A stretch of 64,000 bases of DNA from Stenotrophomonas maltophilia (GCF_039555535.1 NZ_CP154630.1:1563001-1627000); one strand, 5' to 3'. Shown: positions 45,465 to 54,109, counted from the stretch's first letter. A program made the numbers and translations. The notes: a model not told the origin generated them from the letters alone.

Positions 45465-45526
45465 GTAGAGCCGAGCCCATGCTCGGCTCATCTCTGCGCG
45501 ACAGCCGAGCGTGGGCTCGGCTCTAC
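45465..45526. repeat. Head-to-head pair of GTAG REPs
   Basis: A GTAGAGCCGAGCCCATGCTC unit, 13-bp spacer, and the reverse-oriented unit ending in GGCTCTAC. A typical paired S. maltophilia REP between convergent genes, where it could also act as a hairpin terminator. Confidence 0.88.
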
Positions 45527-45560
45527 AACAGCGGCTCACTACCGCACCGGGCGATGGGCG

Positions 45561-46409
45561 TTACTTCCGCTCCAGCACCAGCAGCGGGTCGATACGGGTG
45601 TCGAACCAGTTCATGCCCCAGTGCAGGTGCGGGCCGGTGGCGCGGCCGGTGGCGCCGACCGCCGCAATCAACTGGCCCTGCTCGACGCGATCCCCGACCT
45701 TCACGTCGATGCGCGACAGGTGCAGGAAGTTGGAACTGACGCCGAAACCGTGGTCGAGCAGCAGCGTGCCGCCGGTCAGGTACAGGTCCGGGCCGGCGAA
45801 GGTGACGATGCCGGCGGCCGGTGCCTTCACCGGGGTGCCGGTGGGCACCGCGATGTCCATGCCGGAATGACCGGCGCCGGGTTGGCCGTTGTAGACGCGC
45901 GCATTGCCGAAGCGACCGCTGATGCGGCCCTGCACTGGCCAGATGAAGGTCTGGGTGAAGTCGGTACGGTCGTCATCGCGGGCGCGTGCGGCGGTCACCT
46001 GCGCCTGTTCGCGCTTGATCCGCTCGGCAATTGCCGGCGGCGGATTGACCGTCTTCGGCGGCACGCCGTTGACCCGCTCGGTCGGCCAGTCACGCGGCGT
46101 CACCGCGATGGTCACGGTTTCGCTGCCACCGTCGGCGCGCTGCACCTGCACGCGCAACGGACCCTTCTCGTCGCGGCCGATGCCGAACACCACGCTGCCA
46201 TAGCCGCTCACCCGCAGCTGGCGGCCAGCGTACTGGACGCGGCTGCCAGCGGGAACTTTGCCGATCACCAGCGCGCCCTGCGACGCGCTGGCCGGAAACA
46301 CCACGCGGCTGTCGATCAGGCTGCCGATGCCATCCTGCGCGTTGGCCGAAGATGTGCAGAGCAGGGGCGCAGCCAGGAGCAGCGCCCCGGTCAGGAGAGC
46401 CGCGCGCAT
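45561..46409 (-). CDS. M23 family metallopeptidase
   Basis: 282 residues: signal peptide (cleaving near SSANAQD), an N-terminal beta domain, an Ala/Arg linker, and a LytM/peptidase_M23 domain with GAGHSGMDIAVPTG (first zinc ligands) and TGPHLHWGMNWFDTRIDP. All metal ligands appear present, so it probably cleaves peptidoglycan cross-links. The start at 46409 overlaps the pyrC stop (TGATG), so the two are coupled. Confidence 0.92.
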   Translation of the reverse strand: MRAALLTGALLLAAPLLCTSSANAQDGIGSLIDSRVVFPASASQGALVIGKVPAGSRVQYAGRQLRVSGYGSVVFGIGRDEKGPLRVQVQRADGGSETVTIAVTPRDWPTERVNGVPPKTVNPPPAIAERIKREQAQVTAARARDDDRTDFTQTFIWPVQGRISGRFGNARVYNGQPGAGHSGMDIAVPTGTPVKAPAAGIVTFAGPDLYLTGGTLLLDHGFGVSSNFLHLSRIDVKVGDRVEQGQLIAAVGATGRATGPHLHWGMNWFDTRIDPLLVLERK

Positions 46410-47755
46410 CAGCGGTCGTAGGTCATGCGCTGGCCGGCCGGCTCGCCGACCAGTTTGCTGCCGTCCCACACCAGCTGGCCGTTGACCCAGGTGGCGGCGA
46501 CGCGCGAACGGAAGGTCGTGCCTTCAAACGGCGACCAGCCACACTTGGACAGCACGTCCTCGCGCTTGACCGTGAACGGCACGTCCTCCACCAGCACCAG
46601 GTCGGCGAAGTAGCCTTCGCGCAGGAAGCCGCGCTCTTCCACGTCGAACAGCTGTGCCGGCGCGTGTGCGAATTTCTGCACCACCTGCTCGCGGGTCAGC
46701 TTGCCTTCGTGCACGCGCTCCAGCGCGGCCACCAGTGCGTACTGCACCAGCGGCAGGCCCGACGGCGCCTGCGCGTACGGCTTCTGCTTCTCTTCCCAGG
46801 TGTGCGGCGCGTGGTCGGTGGCCAGCACGTCCAGCACGTCGTCGGCCAGCGCGGCGGTGATCGCCTCGCGGTCGGATACTTCCTTGATCGCCGGGTTGCA
46901 CTTGATCAGGTTGCCCTTGGTCGCGTAATCCGGGCGCGCGAAGTGCAGGAAGTGCACGCAGGTTTCGGCAGTGATCTGCTTGCGGCTGCCGTCGGCGCGG
47001 ATCAGCGGGCCCTTCTCGAACAGTGCCAGCTCGTCAGCGGTGGAGATGTGCAGCACGTGCAGGCGGGTACCGTGCTTGCGTGCCAGCGACATCGCCAGCC
47101 GGGTGGACTTGATGCAGGCTTCGCGCGAACGGATGTCCGGGTGCATGTCCGGCGTCAGGGCGTCACCGTACTTTTCCTGGAAGGCCTTCAGGTTGGCATC
47201 GATCATCGGCGTGTCTTCGCAGTGCGTGATGATCGGGGTCGGGCATTCGCGGAAGATCGCGTCCAGGGTTTCCGGGTTGTCCACCAGCATGTTGCCGGTG
47301 GAGGCGCCCATGAACACCTTCACGCCCGGGGCCTTCTTCGGGTCCAGTGCACGGATCGCTTCGAGGTTGTCATTGCTGGCGCCGTGGTAGAAGCCGTAGT
47401 TGGCCCAGGCGCGGCCGCGTGCCAGTTCGTACTTGGCTTCCAGGATGGTCGAATCCAGCGTCGGCGGGTTGGTGTTGGGCATGTCCATGAAGCTGGTCAG
47501 GCCGCCGGCCACGGCCGCCGCCGATTCGCTGGCGATGTCGCCCTTGTGGGTCAGGCCCGGCTCGCGGAAATGCACCTGGTCGTCGATCATGCCGGGCAGC
47601 AGCCAGCGCCCGGCGGCGTCCACCACCTGCTCGCCGTCGCGCGGCGTGAGCCCGCTGCCGATCTGCGCGATGCGGCCGTTCTCGATGCGCAGGTCGCCGT
47701 CGAAGGTGCGGCCTTCGTTGACCATCCGGGCGTTGGTGATGAGGGTGGAGGACAT
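46409..47755 (-). CDS. pyrC: Dihydroorotase (AllB/class-I-like PyrC)
   Basis: 448 residues: GMIDDQVHFREPGLTHKGDI, MDMPNTNPPT, GVKVFMGASTGNML (likely carboxylated Lys), THCEDTP, HVLHISTADEL and DVLATDHAPHTWEEK. The canonical first metal motif HxH is QxH here, as in the DQVHFREPG subgroup (for example the Porphyromonas enzyme). It cyclises carbamoyl aspartate in pyrimidine synthesis. It is followed without a gap by the M23 peptidase and preceded by yidD. Confidence 0.9.
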   Translation of the reverse strand: MSSTLITNARMVNEGRTFDGDLRIENGRIAQIGSGLTPRDGEQVVDAAGRWLLPGMIDDQVHFREPGLTHKGDIASESAAAVAGGLTSFMDMPNTNPPTLDSTILEAKYELARGRAWANYGFYHGASNDNLEAIRALDPKKAPGVKVFMGASTGNMLVDNPETLDAIFRECPTPIITHCEDTPMIDANLKAFQEKYGDALTPDMHPDIRSREACIKSTRLAMSLARKHGTRLHVLHISTADELALFEKGPLIRADGSRKQITAETCVHFLHFARPDYATKGNLIKCNPAIKEVSDREAITAALADDVLDVLATDHAPHTWEEKQKPYAQAPSGLPLVQYALVAALERVHEGKLTREQVVQKFAHAPAQLFDVEERGFLREGYFADLVLVEDVPFTVKREDVLSKCGWSPFEGTTFRSRVAATWVNGQLVWDGSKLVGEPAGQRMTYDR

Positions 47756-47756
47756 G

Positions 47757-48011
47757 TCAGTGTTTTCCTGTGCAACGGCAAGAGGGGGCGTGGGTGGATT
47801 CGGGCACCGGGTCGAAGCCGCCGGGATGGAACGGATGGCAGCGGCCCAGCCGGCGCGCAGCCAGCCAGCTGCCGCGCAGCGGGCCGTGTCGGGAGATGGC
47901 GTCCATCGCGTATTCAGAACAGCTCGGCACGAAACGGCAACGCGGCCCCAGCAGGGGGCTGATGAAGCGCTTGTAGAAGCGCAGCAGGGAAATGAGCAGG
48001 CGCGAGATCAC
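47757..48011 (-). CDS. yidD: Membrane protein insertion efficiency factor YidD
   Basis: 84 residues with a GTG start. [30 protein letters not shown] and [18 protein letters not shown] are the family signature, with an amphipathic N-terminal helix. It is normally next to rnpA and yidC near the origin; here it is upstream of pyrC with 1 bp between the genes. Confidence 0.93.
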   Translation of the reverse strand: MISRLLISLLRFYKRFISPLLGPRCRFVPSCSEYAMDAISRHGPLRGSWLAARRLGRCHPFHPGGFDPVPESTHAPSCRCTGKH

Positions 48012-48022
48012 CCAGTCATCTT

Positions 48023-48036
48023 ATGCCAGTTGGCAT
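48023..48036. promoter_or_regulatory. Palindrome ATGCCA-GT-TGGCAT before yidD-pyrC
   Basis: Perfect 6-2-6 inverted repeat 11 bp upstream of the yidD start, placed like an operator of the yidD-pyrC-peptidase operon. Regulator unknown. Confidence 0.35.
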
Positions 48037-48098
48037 GAAGGCCGCATTTGTGCAGGATGGGCCGTTGGTCGCATGTCGCCGATGGCCTGCGACCGGTA

Positions 48099-48205
48099 CC
48101 AGCACCCGCGGGTGCTGGCCAGGTTCCGTACCGCGCAAGGCGGTCCGTGTTCGTCGGACTGCCCCTTGGGCACCTTGACTCCAGGACTGAATGGAGCAGG
48201 GTGCC
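48099..48205. other. Three consecutive hairpins before the DksA-like gene promoter
   Basis: A perfect 20-bp palindrome CCAGCACCCGCGGGTGCTGG (48099-48118), GTCCG/CGGAC (48143-48159) and GGCACC/GGTGCC with an inner CTCC/GGAG stem (48169-48205). They end 5 bp before the -35 box at 48210. A structured small RNA or regulatory region is possible; no known family was recognised. Confidence 0.4.
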
Positions 48206-48209
48206 GAGG

Positions 48210-48238
48210 TTGCTGCTGCGGGACGGGTAGGCTATAAA
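48210..48238 (+). promoter_or_regulatory. Promoter of the DksA-like gene
   Basis: TTGCTG, exactly 17 bp, TATAAA; 44 bp before the GTG start. Confidence 0.7.
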
Positions 48239-48282
48239 GGCCCGCTTTCCCGGGCCCCGGGGAATCCAAGGAAGAGCGTTTC

Positions 48283-49497
48283 GTGGCTGCTAAAAAAACT
48301 GCAAAGAAGGCCGCAACGGCCGCCAAGAAAACCGCCAAGCCTGTTGTGAAGAAGTTGGCGGCAAAGCCCGTTGCCAAGAAACCGGCGAGCAAGCCGGCGA
48401 CCAAGGCAGCGTCCTCGCAACCGGCGGCCAGGAAGGCCACCGCAAAGAAAACGCCGGTCAAGGCAACCAAGCCGGTGGCGAAGAAGGCCGCTGCGCCTGC
48501 CAAGGCCAAGCCTGCCGCTGCCAGCAAGAAGGCGCCGGTGGTGAAGAAGGCCGCCAGCAAGGCCGCGCCGGTCAAGAAGGCCGCCGCCAAGCCGGTGGCG
48601 AAGAAGGCAGCAGCCAAGCCGGCGCCGAAGGCTGCGGTCAAGCCGGTTGCCAAGCCCGTAGCAAAGAAGGTCGCTGCGGCTAAACCGGTCGCCACGCCTG
48701 CCGCTGTAAAGAAGGTTGCCAAGAATGTTGCCGCGCCGGCCGCGAAGCCGACCCCGGCCCCAGTAGTGAAGTCCGCACCGAAGCCTGCTGCCAAGCCGGC
48801 TCCGGCCAAGCCTGTCCCGGCCAAGACCGTGGCAGTGGCAGCAGCCCAACCGGCCTCAAAGCCGGCCCCGGCCGCCGCTCCTGCCGCTTCGAAGGCCCCG
48901 CAATCCAAGAATCCCGTGCCCGTTTCGAAATCGCCTGCCAAAACCGCCGTGAAATCCGATTCCGCCCCGAAGACCGTGTCGCGCCCTGTCGGCAAGGTTG
49001 CCGTGGCCGTCGCCGCCCGCTCGGCTGCACCGGCCCCGCGCAGCAAGTACAAGGTGGTCGAATACAAGACCGACGAGGCCACTGGCCGCCCGATCCTGCC
49101 GGCTGGCTACAAGCCGTCCTCGGAAGAGGAATACATGAGCTCGCTGCAGCAGGAATACTTCCGCCAGCGCCTGCAGAACTGGCGTGCGGACCTGGTGGAA
49201 GAGTCCAAGCAGACCATCGAGAACCTGCGCGAGGAAGTGCGTGACATCGGCGATGAAGCCGAGCGTGCGACCCGCGAGACCGAGAACTCGCTGGAACTGC
49301 GTACCCGCGACCGCTACCGCAAGCTGATCGGCAAGATCGACAGCACCCTCAAGCGCCTGGAAGCGGGCGACTACGGCTACTGCGTCGACACCGGCGAAGA
49401 AATCGGCCTGGAGCGCCTGGAGGCGCGCCTGACCGCCGAGCGCACCATCGACGCCCAGGAGCGTTGGGAGCACCTGCAGAAGCAGCAGGGCGACTGA
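48283..49497 (+). CDS. DksA/TraR-family protein with histone-H1-like N-terminal tail
   Basis: 404 residues, GTG start with AAGGAAGAG upstream. Residues 1 to about 250 are Lys/Ala/Pro repeats (AAKPVAKKAA type), like histone H1 tails, and should bind nucleic acid. From about 270 a DksA-like coiled coil follows, keeping the tip motif DxxDxA (D321, D324, A326) that acts in the RNA-polymerase secondary channel. The C-terminal zinc finger is degenerate: Cys367 is kept but the other three cysteine positions are T370, T388 and A391, so zinc binding is unlikely. It is not the standard DksA and is probably an abundant transcription or nucleoid factor. Confidence 0.88.
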   Translation: MAAKKTAKKAATAAKKTAKPVVKKLAAKPVAKKPASKPATKAASSQPAARKATAKKTPVKATKPVAKKAAAPAKAKPAAASKKAPVVKKAASKAAPVKKAAAKPVAKKAAAKPAPKAAVKPVAKPVAKKVAAAKPVATPAAVKKVAKNVAAPAAKPTPAPVVKSAPKPAAKPAPAKPVPAKTVAVAAAQPASKPAPAAAPAASKAPQSKNPVPVSKSPAKTAVKSDSAPKTVSRPVGKVAVAVAARSAAPAPRSKYKVVEYKTDEATGRPILPAGYKPSSEEEYMSSLQQEYFRQRLQNWRADLVEESKQTIENLREEVRDIGDEAERATRETENSLELRTRDRYRKLIGKIDSTLKRLEAGDYGYCVDTGEEIGLERLEARLTAERTIDAQERWEHLQKQQGD

Positions 49498-49522
49498 TTC
49501 CGGTTCGTTGTGATGTCATGCG

Positions 49523-49549
49523 AAAAGCCCGGCTTCGGCCGGGTTTTTT
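49523..49549 (+). terminator. Terminator after the DksA-like gene
   Basis: AAAAGCCCGGC/GCCGGGTTTTTT stem-loop 26 bp past the stop codon. Confidence 0.9.
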
Positions 49550-49598
49550 GTTGGGTTCGGGTTGGCTGCGAAGAGCAGCGCCTTCCGGGTATCGGGGT

Positions 49599-49704
49599 GA
49601 GCCTGCGGGTGGGGCCGGGCAGGACACGCTGCAAGTACATCCCTGTAAGCTCGGCCGCGGCATCCATGCCGCGGACGGTCCTGCCCGGACCCACCCGCAG
49701 GCTC
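49599..49704. repeat. Long hairpin with conserved core (copy C)
   Basis: 27-nt arms 49599-49625 and 49678-49704 with one mismatch. The 52-nt core contains CGCTGCAAGTACATCCCTGT and CCGCGGCATCCATGCCGCGG, shared with 21227-21278 and 20974-21025, while the arm sequences differ between copies. Confidence 0.85.
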
Positions 49705-49732
49705 TCGACGCTTCCCTGCGTGCGCGGCTGAT

Positions 49733-49941
49733 GTAGAGCCGAGCCCACGCTCGGCTCAGGCCGAAGCCGGAGGATAGGGAAGAGCAAGAGCAAGAACAGC
49801 CAAGCATGGCTTGGCTCTACCAGAAGCGGTCATGCGTGCGCTCGCGGCTGTTAGGTCCGCCTTGTAGCGAGCCGAGCACCGCAGGGGAATCAGGGGCGAA
49901 GAGGCGGCTCTATCCTGTAGAGCCGACTGCTAGTCGGCTGG
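49733..49941. repeat. Three GTAG REP units
   Basis: GTAGAGCCGAGCCCACGCTC (49733-49756), a reverse unit ending TTGGCTCTAC (49798-49820) and GTAGAGCCGACTGCTAGTCG (49917-49941). Confidence 0.8.
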
Positions 49942-50111
49942 CTCTCCGCGCCGTCCCCTGATTCGCCGAGGAGCGCAGGGCACCAGTGCGCAGCACCGGC
50001 TCGCGGATGGCGGCGCGTTTCTTTGGTGACTTTCTTGATGGCGCACATCCATGTGCGCCACCCTGCGGGCCGGCTGCGCCGTTCCGCGCTGCTCCTGCAG
50101 CACGGTGCGCG

Positions 50112-50146
50112 CGCAAAGAAAGTGACACCCCGCCGCGGTCGCGGAA
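50112..50146 (+). repeat. Half-copy of the AAAGAAAGTGACACC repeat
   Basis: Matches the right arm of the 35025-35104 hairpin with few differences. The facing left arm is present only as a degenerate fragment near 50018-50035. Confidence 0.7.
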
Positions 50147-50201
50147 GAAGCCCGCCGGGCGCGGCCCGGCGCAACCGCTGCGTGGGCGCACGGAAATGCG
50201 C

Positions 50202-50225
50202 AGCCGAGCATGGGCTCGGCTCTAC
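50202..50225. repeat. GTAG REP after the MFS gene
   Basis: Reverse-oriented unit AGCCGAGCATGGGCTCGGCT ending in CTAC, 5 bp past the MFS stop codon. Confidence 0.8.
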
Positions 50226-50229
50226 AGGT

Positions 50230-51477
50230 TCACTGCAGGTCGCGAAGATTCAGTTTCCGCAGCGTCGGGTTCTTCCACGCGGTGATCCCGGCCACGCTCA
50301 GCACCGCGAACCCGCCCAGCACCACCGCCGGCACCAGGCCGAGCAGCTTCGCCATCGTGCCGGCATAGAACGCGCCCAGTTCGTTGGACGAACTGATGAA
50401 GATGCCGTTGATCGACGATACCCGCCCGCGCATTTCCTCCGGCGTGGCCAGCTGCAGGATGGTCGAGCGGATCACCACCGACACGCCATCGAACGCCCCG
50501 TAGAACAGCAGGATCAGCGCCGACAGCCAGAAGTGCTGCGACAGCCCGAAGCCGATCACGCACAGGCCGAACCCGGCCACCGCGAACAGCAGCACGCGGC
50601 CGGCATTGCGGTGCAGCGGGTGGCGCGCCAGCCACAGGCCCACGCACACCGAACCCAGCGCCGGCATCGCGCGCAGGATGCCCAGGCCTTCCGGGCCGTG
50701 GTGCAGGATTTCGTGCAGGAAGGCCGGCAGCATCGCCACAACGCCGCCCAGCAGCACCGAGAACATGTCCAGCGCCATCGCGCCGACCATGATCCGGTTG
50801 CCGACCACGAAGCGCGCGCCTTCAGCGATGCTCTTGAAGATCGGCGCGGCCGGACCGGTGTGCACTGGTTCTTCCACTTTCAGCGTGGCCAGGCAGGCCA
50901 TCGCCACCAGCGCGAAGGCAGTCGCCACGGCATAGGACAGGCCCTTGCCGCCGAAGCCGACCAGCACGCCGCCCAGCGCCGGGCCGGCGACCATGCCGGC
51001 CTGGAACACCACCGCGCCGAGTCCGGCGCCGCGTGCGAACTGGTCGCGGGCCAGCACGCGGGCGAACAGCGCGTTGTAGATGGGCGAGAGGAACGCACGG
51101 ACCATGCCGGTCAGCGCAATGGCCGCATAGATCGGCCACACGCCTTCAAACGGCAGCCACCCGGTGGCAACGCCGGTCAGCACCAGCGCCGTGGCGATCA
51201 GCCCGGAACAGGCGACCATGCCCAGCCGGCGGCGCGGCAGGTGGTCGACCAGATAGCCGGCGAACGGCGCCACGCAGAAGAACGGCAGCACCTCGGCCAA
51301 GCCGACCAGGCCCAGCGAGAACGGATTGCGGGTGACTTCGTAGATGTGCCAGCCGACGGTGACTGCCACCACCTGGTAGGACAGCATCGCGAAGATGCGG
51401 TAGGCCAGCAGCTTGGCGAAACCGGGCCGGGACAGCAGGCCCAGCGCGGTGTCTTCGGCTGTGGCAGGCTCGCTCAC
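50230..51477 (-). CDS. MFS transporter, DHA3-like exporter family
   Basis: 415 residues, about 12 membrane helices, starting at GTG 51477 which overlaps the sufE stop (GTGA). The loop GYLVDHLPRRRLGMVACSGL is the MFS motif A (GxLxDxxxRRxx); LATPEEMRGRVSSINGIFIS is typical of the EntS/DHA3 group. It probably exports a small molecule by proton antiport; the substrate is unknown. The pairing with sufE may be only positional. Confidence 0.87.
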   Translation of the reverse strand: MSEPATAEDTALGLLSRPGFAKLLAYRIFAMLSYQVVAVTVGWHIYEVTRNPFSLGLVGLAEVLPFFCVAPFAGYLVDHLPRRRLGMVACSGLIATALVLTGVATGWLPFEGVWPIYAAIALTGMVRAFLSPIYNALFARVLARDQFARGAGLGAVVFQAGMVAGPALGGVLVGFGGKGLSYAVATAFALVAMACLATLKVEEPVHTGPAAPIFKSIAEGARFVVGNRIMVGAMALDMFSVLLGGVVAMLPAFLHEILHHGPEGLGILRAMPALGSVCVGLWLARHPLHRNAGRVLLFAVAGFGLCVIGFGLSQHFWLSALILLFYGAFDGVSVVIRSTILQLATPEEMRGRVSSINGIFISSSNELGAFYAGTMAKLLGLVPAVVLGGFAVLSVAGITAWKNPTLRKLNLRDLQ

Positions 51478-51926
51478 GACGGATCGCGCTGCAGCTGGGC
51501 CTGCGCGGTCTCGCGGATGAAGGCCAGCATCGCCGCCACGCCGTTGCTGCGGGTGGGGGAGAGGTGGCGGGCCAGCCCGATGTCCTGGATGTAGCTGGGC
51601 TCGGTATCCAGGATTTCCTGTGCCGAGCGCCCGGAGTACACGCGCAGGGCCAGGAAGATCAGTCCGGAGACGATGGCCGAGTCGCTGATGGCGTGGAAGC
51701 GCAGCGACTGCGCGTTGCCTTCCGGCACGATCCAGACCATCGACTGGCAGCCCAGCAGGCGGTGCTCTTCGGTCTTCCACTCGTCCGGGAAGGCGGGCAG
51801 CTTGCGGCCGAGGTCGATCAGGTACTGGTAGCGCTCGGACCAGTCGCCGAAGAAGCCGAATTCCTCGGCGATGGCGGTCTGGGCCTCGGCGGCGGTGGGT
51901 TCAAGCGGGAACGGGGAGTCGGTCAC
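51474..51926 (-). CDS. sufE: Cysteine desulfuration protein SufE
   Basis: 150 residues. RYQYLIDLGRKLPAFPDEWK, and the sulfur-accepting Cys60 in LLGCQSMVWI, are diagnostic. It takes persulfide from SufS for Fe-S cluster assembly. No other suf gene is in the window. It is preceded by cysS 54 bp upstream in the same direction; both use cysteine. Confidence 0.95.
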   Translation of the reverse strand: MTDSPFPLEPTAAEAQTAIAEEFGFFGDWSERYQYLIDLGRKLPAFPDEWKTEEHRLLGCQSMVWIVPEGNAQSLRFHAISDSAIVSGLIFLALRVYSGRSAQEILDTEPSYIQDIGLARHLSPTRSNGVAAMLAFIRETAQAQLQRDPS

Positions 51927-51980
51927 AACAGTCTCTACGGTGGGGGCGTGGCCGGCGGACCGGCCACGGGGCAGGGCAGG

Positions 51981-53357
51981 TCAGCCGCGCTTGCGCGACC
52001 AGCGAACGCCCTGCGGGGTGTCATCCAGCACGATGCCTTCGGCGGCCAGCTGGTCGCGGATGGCGTCGGCACGGGCGAAGTCACGCGCCTTCTTGGCCGC
52101 AGCGCGCTCGTCGATCAGGCCCTGGATGCGGGCATCGTCGCCGTCATCGCCGGCGGCGGTACCGAACCACTGCGCCGGATCGGCCTGCAGCAGGCCCAGC
52201 GCCAGGCCGGCGCCGAGCAGCTCGCCCTTCAGGCGCGCCTGTTCGGCCTTGTCGGTGGCACGACGCGCCTCGGCGGCGATGCGGGCCACTTCGGCCAGCG
52301 CCTGCGGGGTGTTCAGGTCGTCATCCAGGGTCGCCTCGACGCTGGCCGGGATCACCGCGCTGGCTTCGATCGACGCCAGTTCGCGCAGGGTGCCGTACAG
52401 GCGGTCCAGGGTGCGCACCGACTGCTCGATCAGGCCATCGGACCAGTCCAGCGGCTGCCGGTAATGGGCCGACAGCAGCGCCAGGCGCAGGGCCTCCGGC
52501 GGATGCTGGCGCACCAGGTCATGCACGCGCTCGATGTTGCCCAGCGACTTGCTCATCTTGGCGCCGCCGAAGTTGAGCATGCCGTTGTGCAGCCAATAGC
52601 GAGCGAAGATCCTGCCGCCATGGGCGCATTCGCTCTGCGCGATTTCGTTCTCGTGGTGCGGGAACTGCAGGTCGACGCCGCCGGCATGGATGTCGATGGT
52701 CTCGCCCAGATGGGCGGCGGCCATCGCCGAGCATTCGATGTGCCAGCCCGGGCGCCCACGGCCCCACGGCGATTCCCAGCCGGGCAGGTCGTCGGTGGAG
52801 GGCTTCCACAGCACGAAATCGCCGGGATCGCGCTTGTAGGGGGCGACATCGACACGGGCGCCGGCCAGCATCTCTTCCGGGTCGCGGCGTGACAGCTTGC
52901 CGTAGCCGTCGAAACTGGCCACCGCGAACAGCACGTGGCCCTCGGCGGCATAGGCATGGCCGTTGGCGATCAGCTGCTCGATCATGGTGATGATCTGCGG
53001 CATGTGTGCGGTCACTTCCGGTTCGATGTCCGGCGGCACCACGCCCAGCGCGGCCATGTCTTCACGGTAGGCGGCGGCGAACTTGTCGGTGATGGTGCTG
53101 ATCGGCACCCCCTGCTCGCGCGCGGCGGTGTTGATCTTGTCGTCCACGTCGGTGATGTTGCGGGCGTAGCGCAGTGTGCCGAAACGCCGCCGCAGCAGGT
53201 CGGCCAGCACCCCGAACACCACCGGGCCGCGGGCGTTGCCGATGTGCACGTAGTTGTAGACCGTGGGGCCACACACATACAGGGTCGGACAGGCCGGATC
53301 GAGCGGGGTGAACGGTTCGAGCTGGCGAGTCAGGTTGTTGTGCAGGCGCAGGGTCAT
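51981..53357 (-). CDS. cysS: Cysteinyl-tRNA synthetase
   Basis: 458 residues: [20 protein letters not shown] with the zinc Cys and the HIGH-like [34 protein letters not shown], and KMSKSLGN. The start at 53357 ([16 protein letters not shown]) is set by homology. It charges tRNA-Cys, with zinc providing specificity. Confidence 0.97.
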   Translation of the reverse strand: MTLRLHNNLTRQLEPFTPLDPACPTLYVCGPTVYNYVHIGNARGPVVFGVLADLLRRRFGTLRYARNITDVDDKINTAAREQGVPISTITDKFAAAYREDMAALGVVPPDIEPEVTAHMPQIITMIEQLIANGHAYAAEGHVLFAVASFDGYGKLSRRDPEEMLAGARVDVAPYKRDPGDFVLWKPSTDDLPGWESPWGRGRPGWHIECSAMAAAHLGETIDIHAGGVDLQFPHHENEIAQSECAHGGRIFARYWLHNGMLNFGGAKMSKSLGNIERVHDLVRQHPPEALRLALLSAHYRQPLDWSDGLIEQSVRTLDRLYGTLRELASIEASAVIPASVEATLDDDLNTPQALAEVARIAAEARRATDKAEQARLKGELLGAGLALGLLQADPAQWFGTAAGDDGDDARIQGLIDERAAAKKARDFARADAIRDQLAAEGIVLDDTPQGVRWSRKRG

Positions 53358-53524
53358 GGGGCTGTGGCTGGGGGACAAGCCTGTGATTTTAGAACGTGTC
53401 GGCCCCCTTTGGGGACGCCGATTGCCACCGGTGGACGCCGGCTCCACCCAAGGTGGGGTGGGCAGGAGCGGCGTGGACGGGTAATGTTCAGCCCCTTGCG
53501 CTCGTCACTGCCTACACTATTGCC

Positions 53525-54109
53525 GTGTCCTTGCTCCCGTCGCCACTGAAATCCACCGCGTTGCTGACCCTGGCCTGCCTGTCGGCGACGGCCGCCGTGG
53601 CCCAGGCGCAGGAGGCCGAGCCGCGCAACCGGGTGGTGATCGTCGAGAACGTGAAGTTCGACTATGCGCAGGTGCTGAACGTCGAGCCGGTGTTCCAGAC
53701 CCTGCGCGCAACCCGCACCGAGGAGCATTGCGAGCCGATCTCGACCCGTACCCTGGCCCCGGTCAACGTGACCGGTGAAGAGCCGGTCGAGGACAAGGGC
53801 CGGATCAGCCGCTTCTGGGACTCAGTGCGCTCGATGTTCAAGCGCAGTGACGAGGAGATCCCCGAGGAGGCCGCGACGGAGACGCCGGCTCCGGCGCCAG
53901 CCAACAACGGTCCGATGCTGACCCGCGACTGCCGCATCGTGCCGGTCGGGCGTGAATTCCGCCGGCCGATCGCCTATGACGTGGATTACGTCTACAAGGG
54001 CACCAAGTACCGCTCGCGGCTGCCGGAAGACCCCGGCAACCGGCTGAAGATCCGTGTCTCGATCACCCCCTGGGTGGGCCCCGAGCAGGGTGCCGCCGGC
54101 AATCCCTGA
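53525..54109 (+). CDS. Putative secreted protein with C-terminal surface-antigen-like motif
   Basis: 194 residues from a GTG start that opens a signal peptide (ALLTLACLSATAAVAQAQEA). The mature part contains NRVVIVENVKFDYAQVLNVE and, at the C-terminus, YDVDYVYKGTKYRSRLPEDP, then GNRLKIRVSITP. That pattern is found at the end of glycine-zipper/17-kDa surface-antigen proteins, although no glycine zipper is visible. There are three cysteines, two of which might form a disulfide in the periplasm. Function unknown. It is upstream of the arg leader in the same direction. Confidence 0.65.
   Translation: MSLLPSPLKSTALLTLACLSATAAVAQAQEAEPRNRVVIVENVKFDYAQVLNVEPVFQTLRATRTEEHCEPISTRTLAPVNVTGEEPVEDKGRISRFWDSVRSMFKRSDEEIPEEAATETPAPAPANNGPMLTRDCRIVPVGREFRRPIAYDVDYVYKGTKYRSRLPEDPGNRLKIRVSITPWVGPEQGAAGNP

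Larger units (their letters stand above)
49498..50229. other. 732-bp gene-free repeat-rich stretch
   Basis: Besides the terminator at 49523, it holds a long hairpin element (49599-49704), four GTAG REPs (49733-49756, 49798-49820, 49917-49941, 50202-50225) and a half-copy of the AAAGAAAGTGACACC repeat (50112-50146). No convincing coding sequence was found. Confidence 0.8.

Noticed and set aside
50023..51594. 523-codon plus-strand ORF over the MFS transporter
   Set aside because: Very Arg/His/Gln-rich antisense translation; the minus strand gives a 12-helix transporter.
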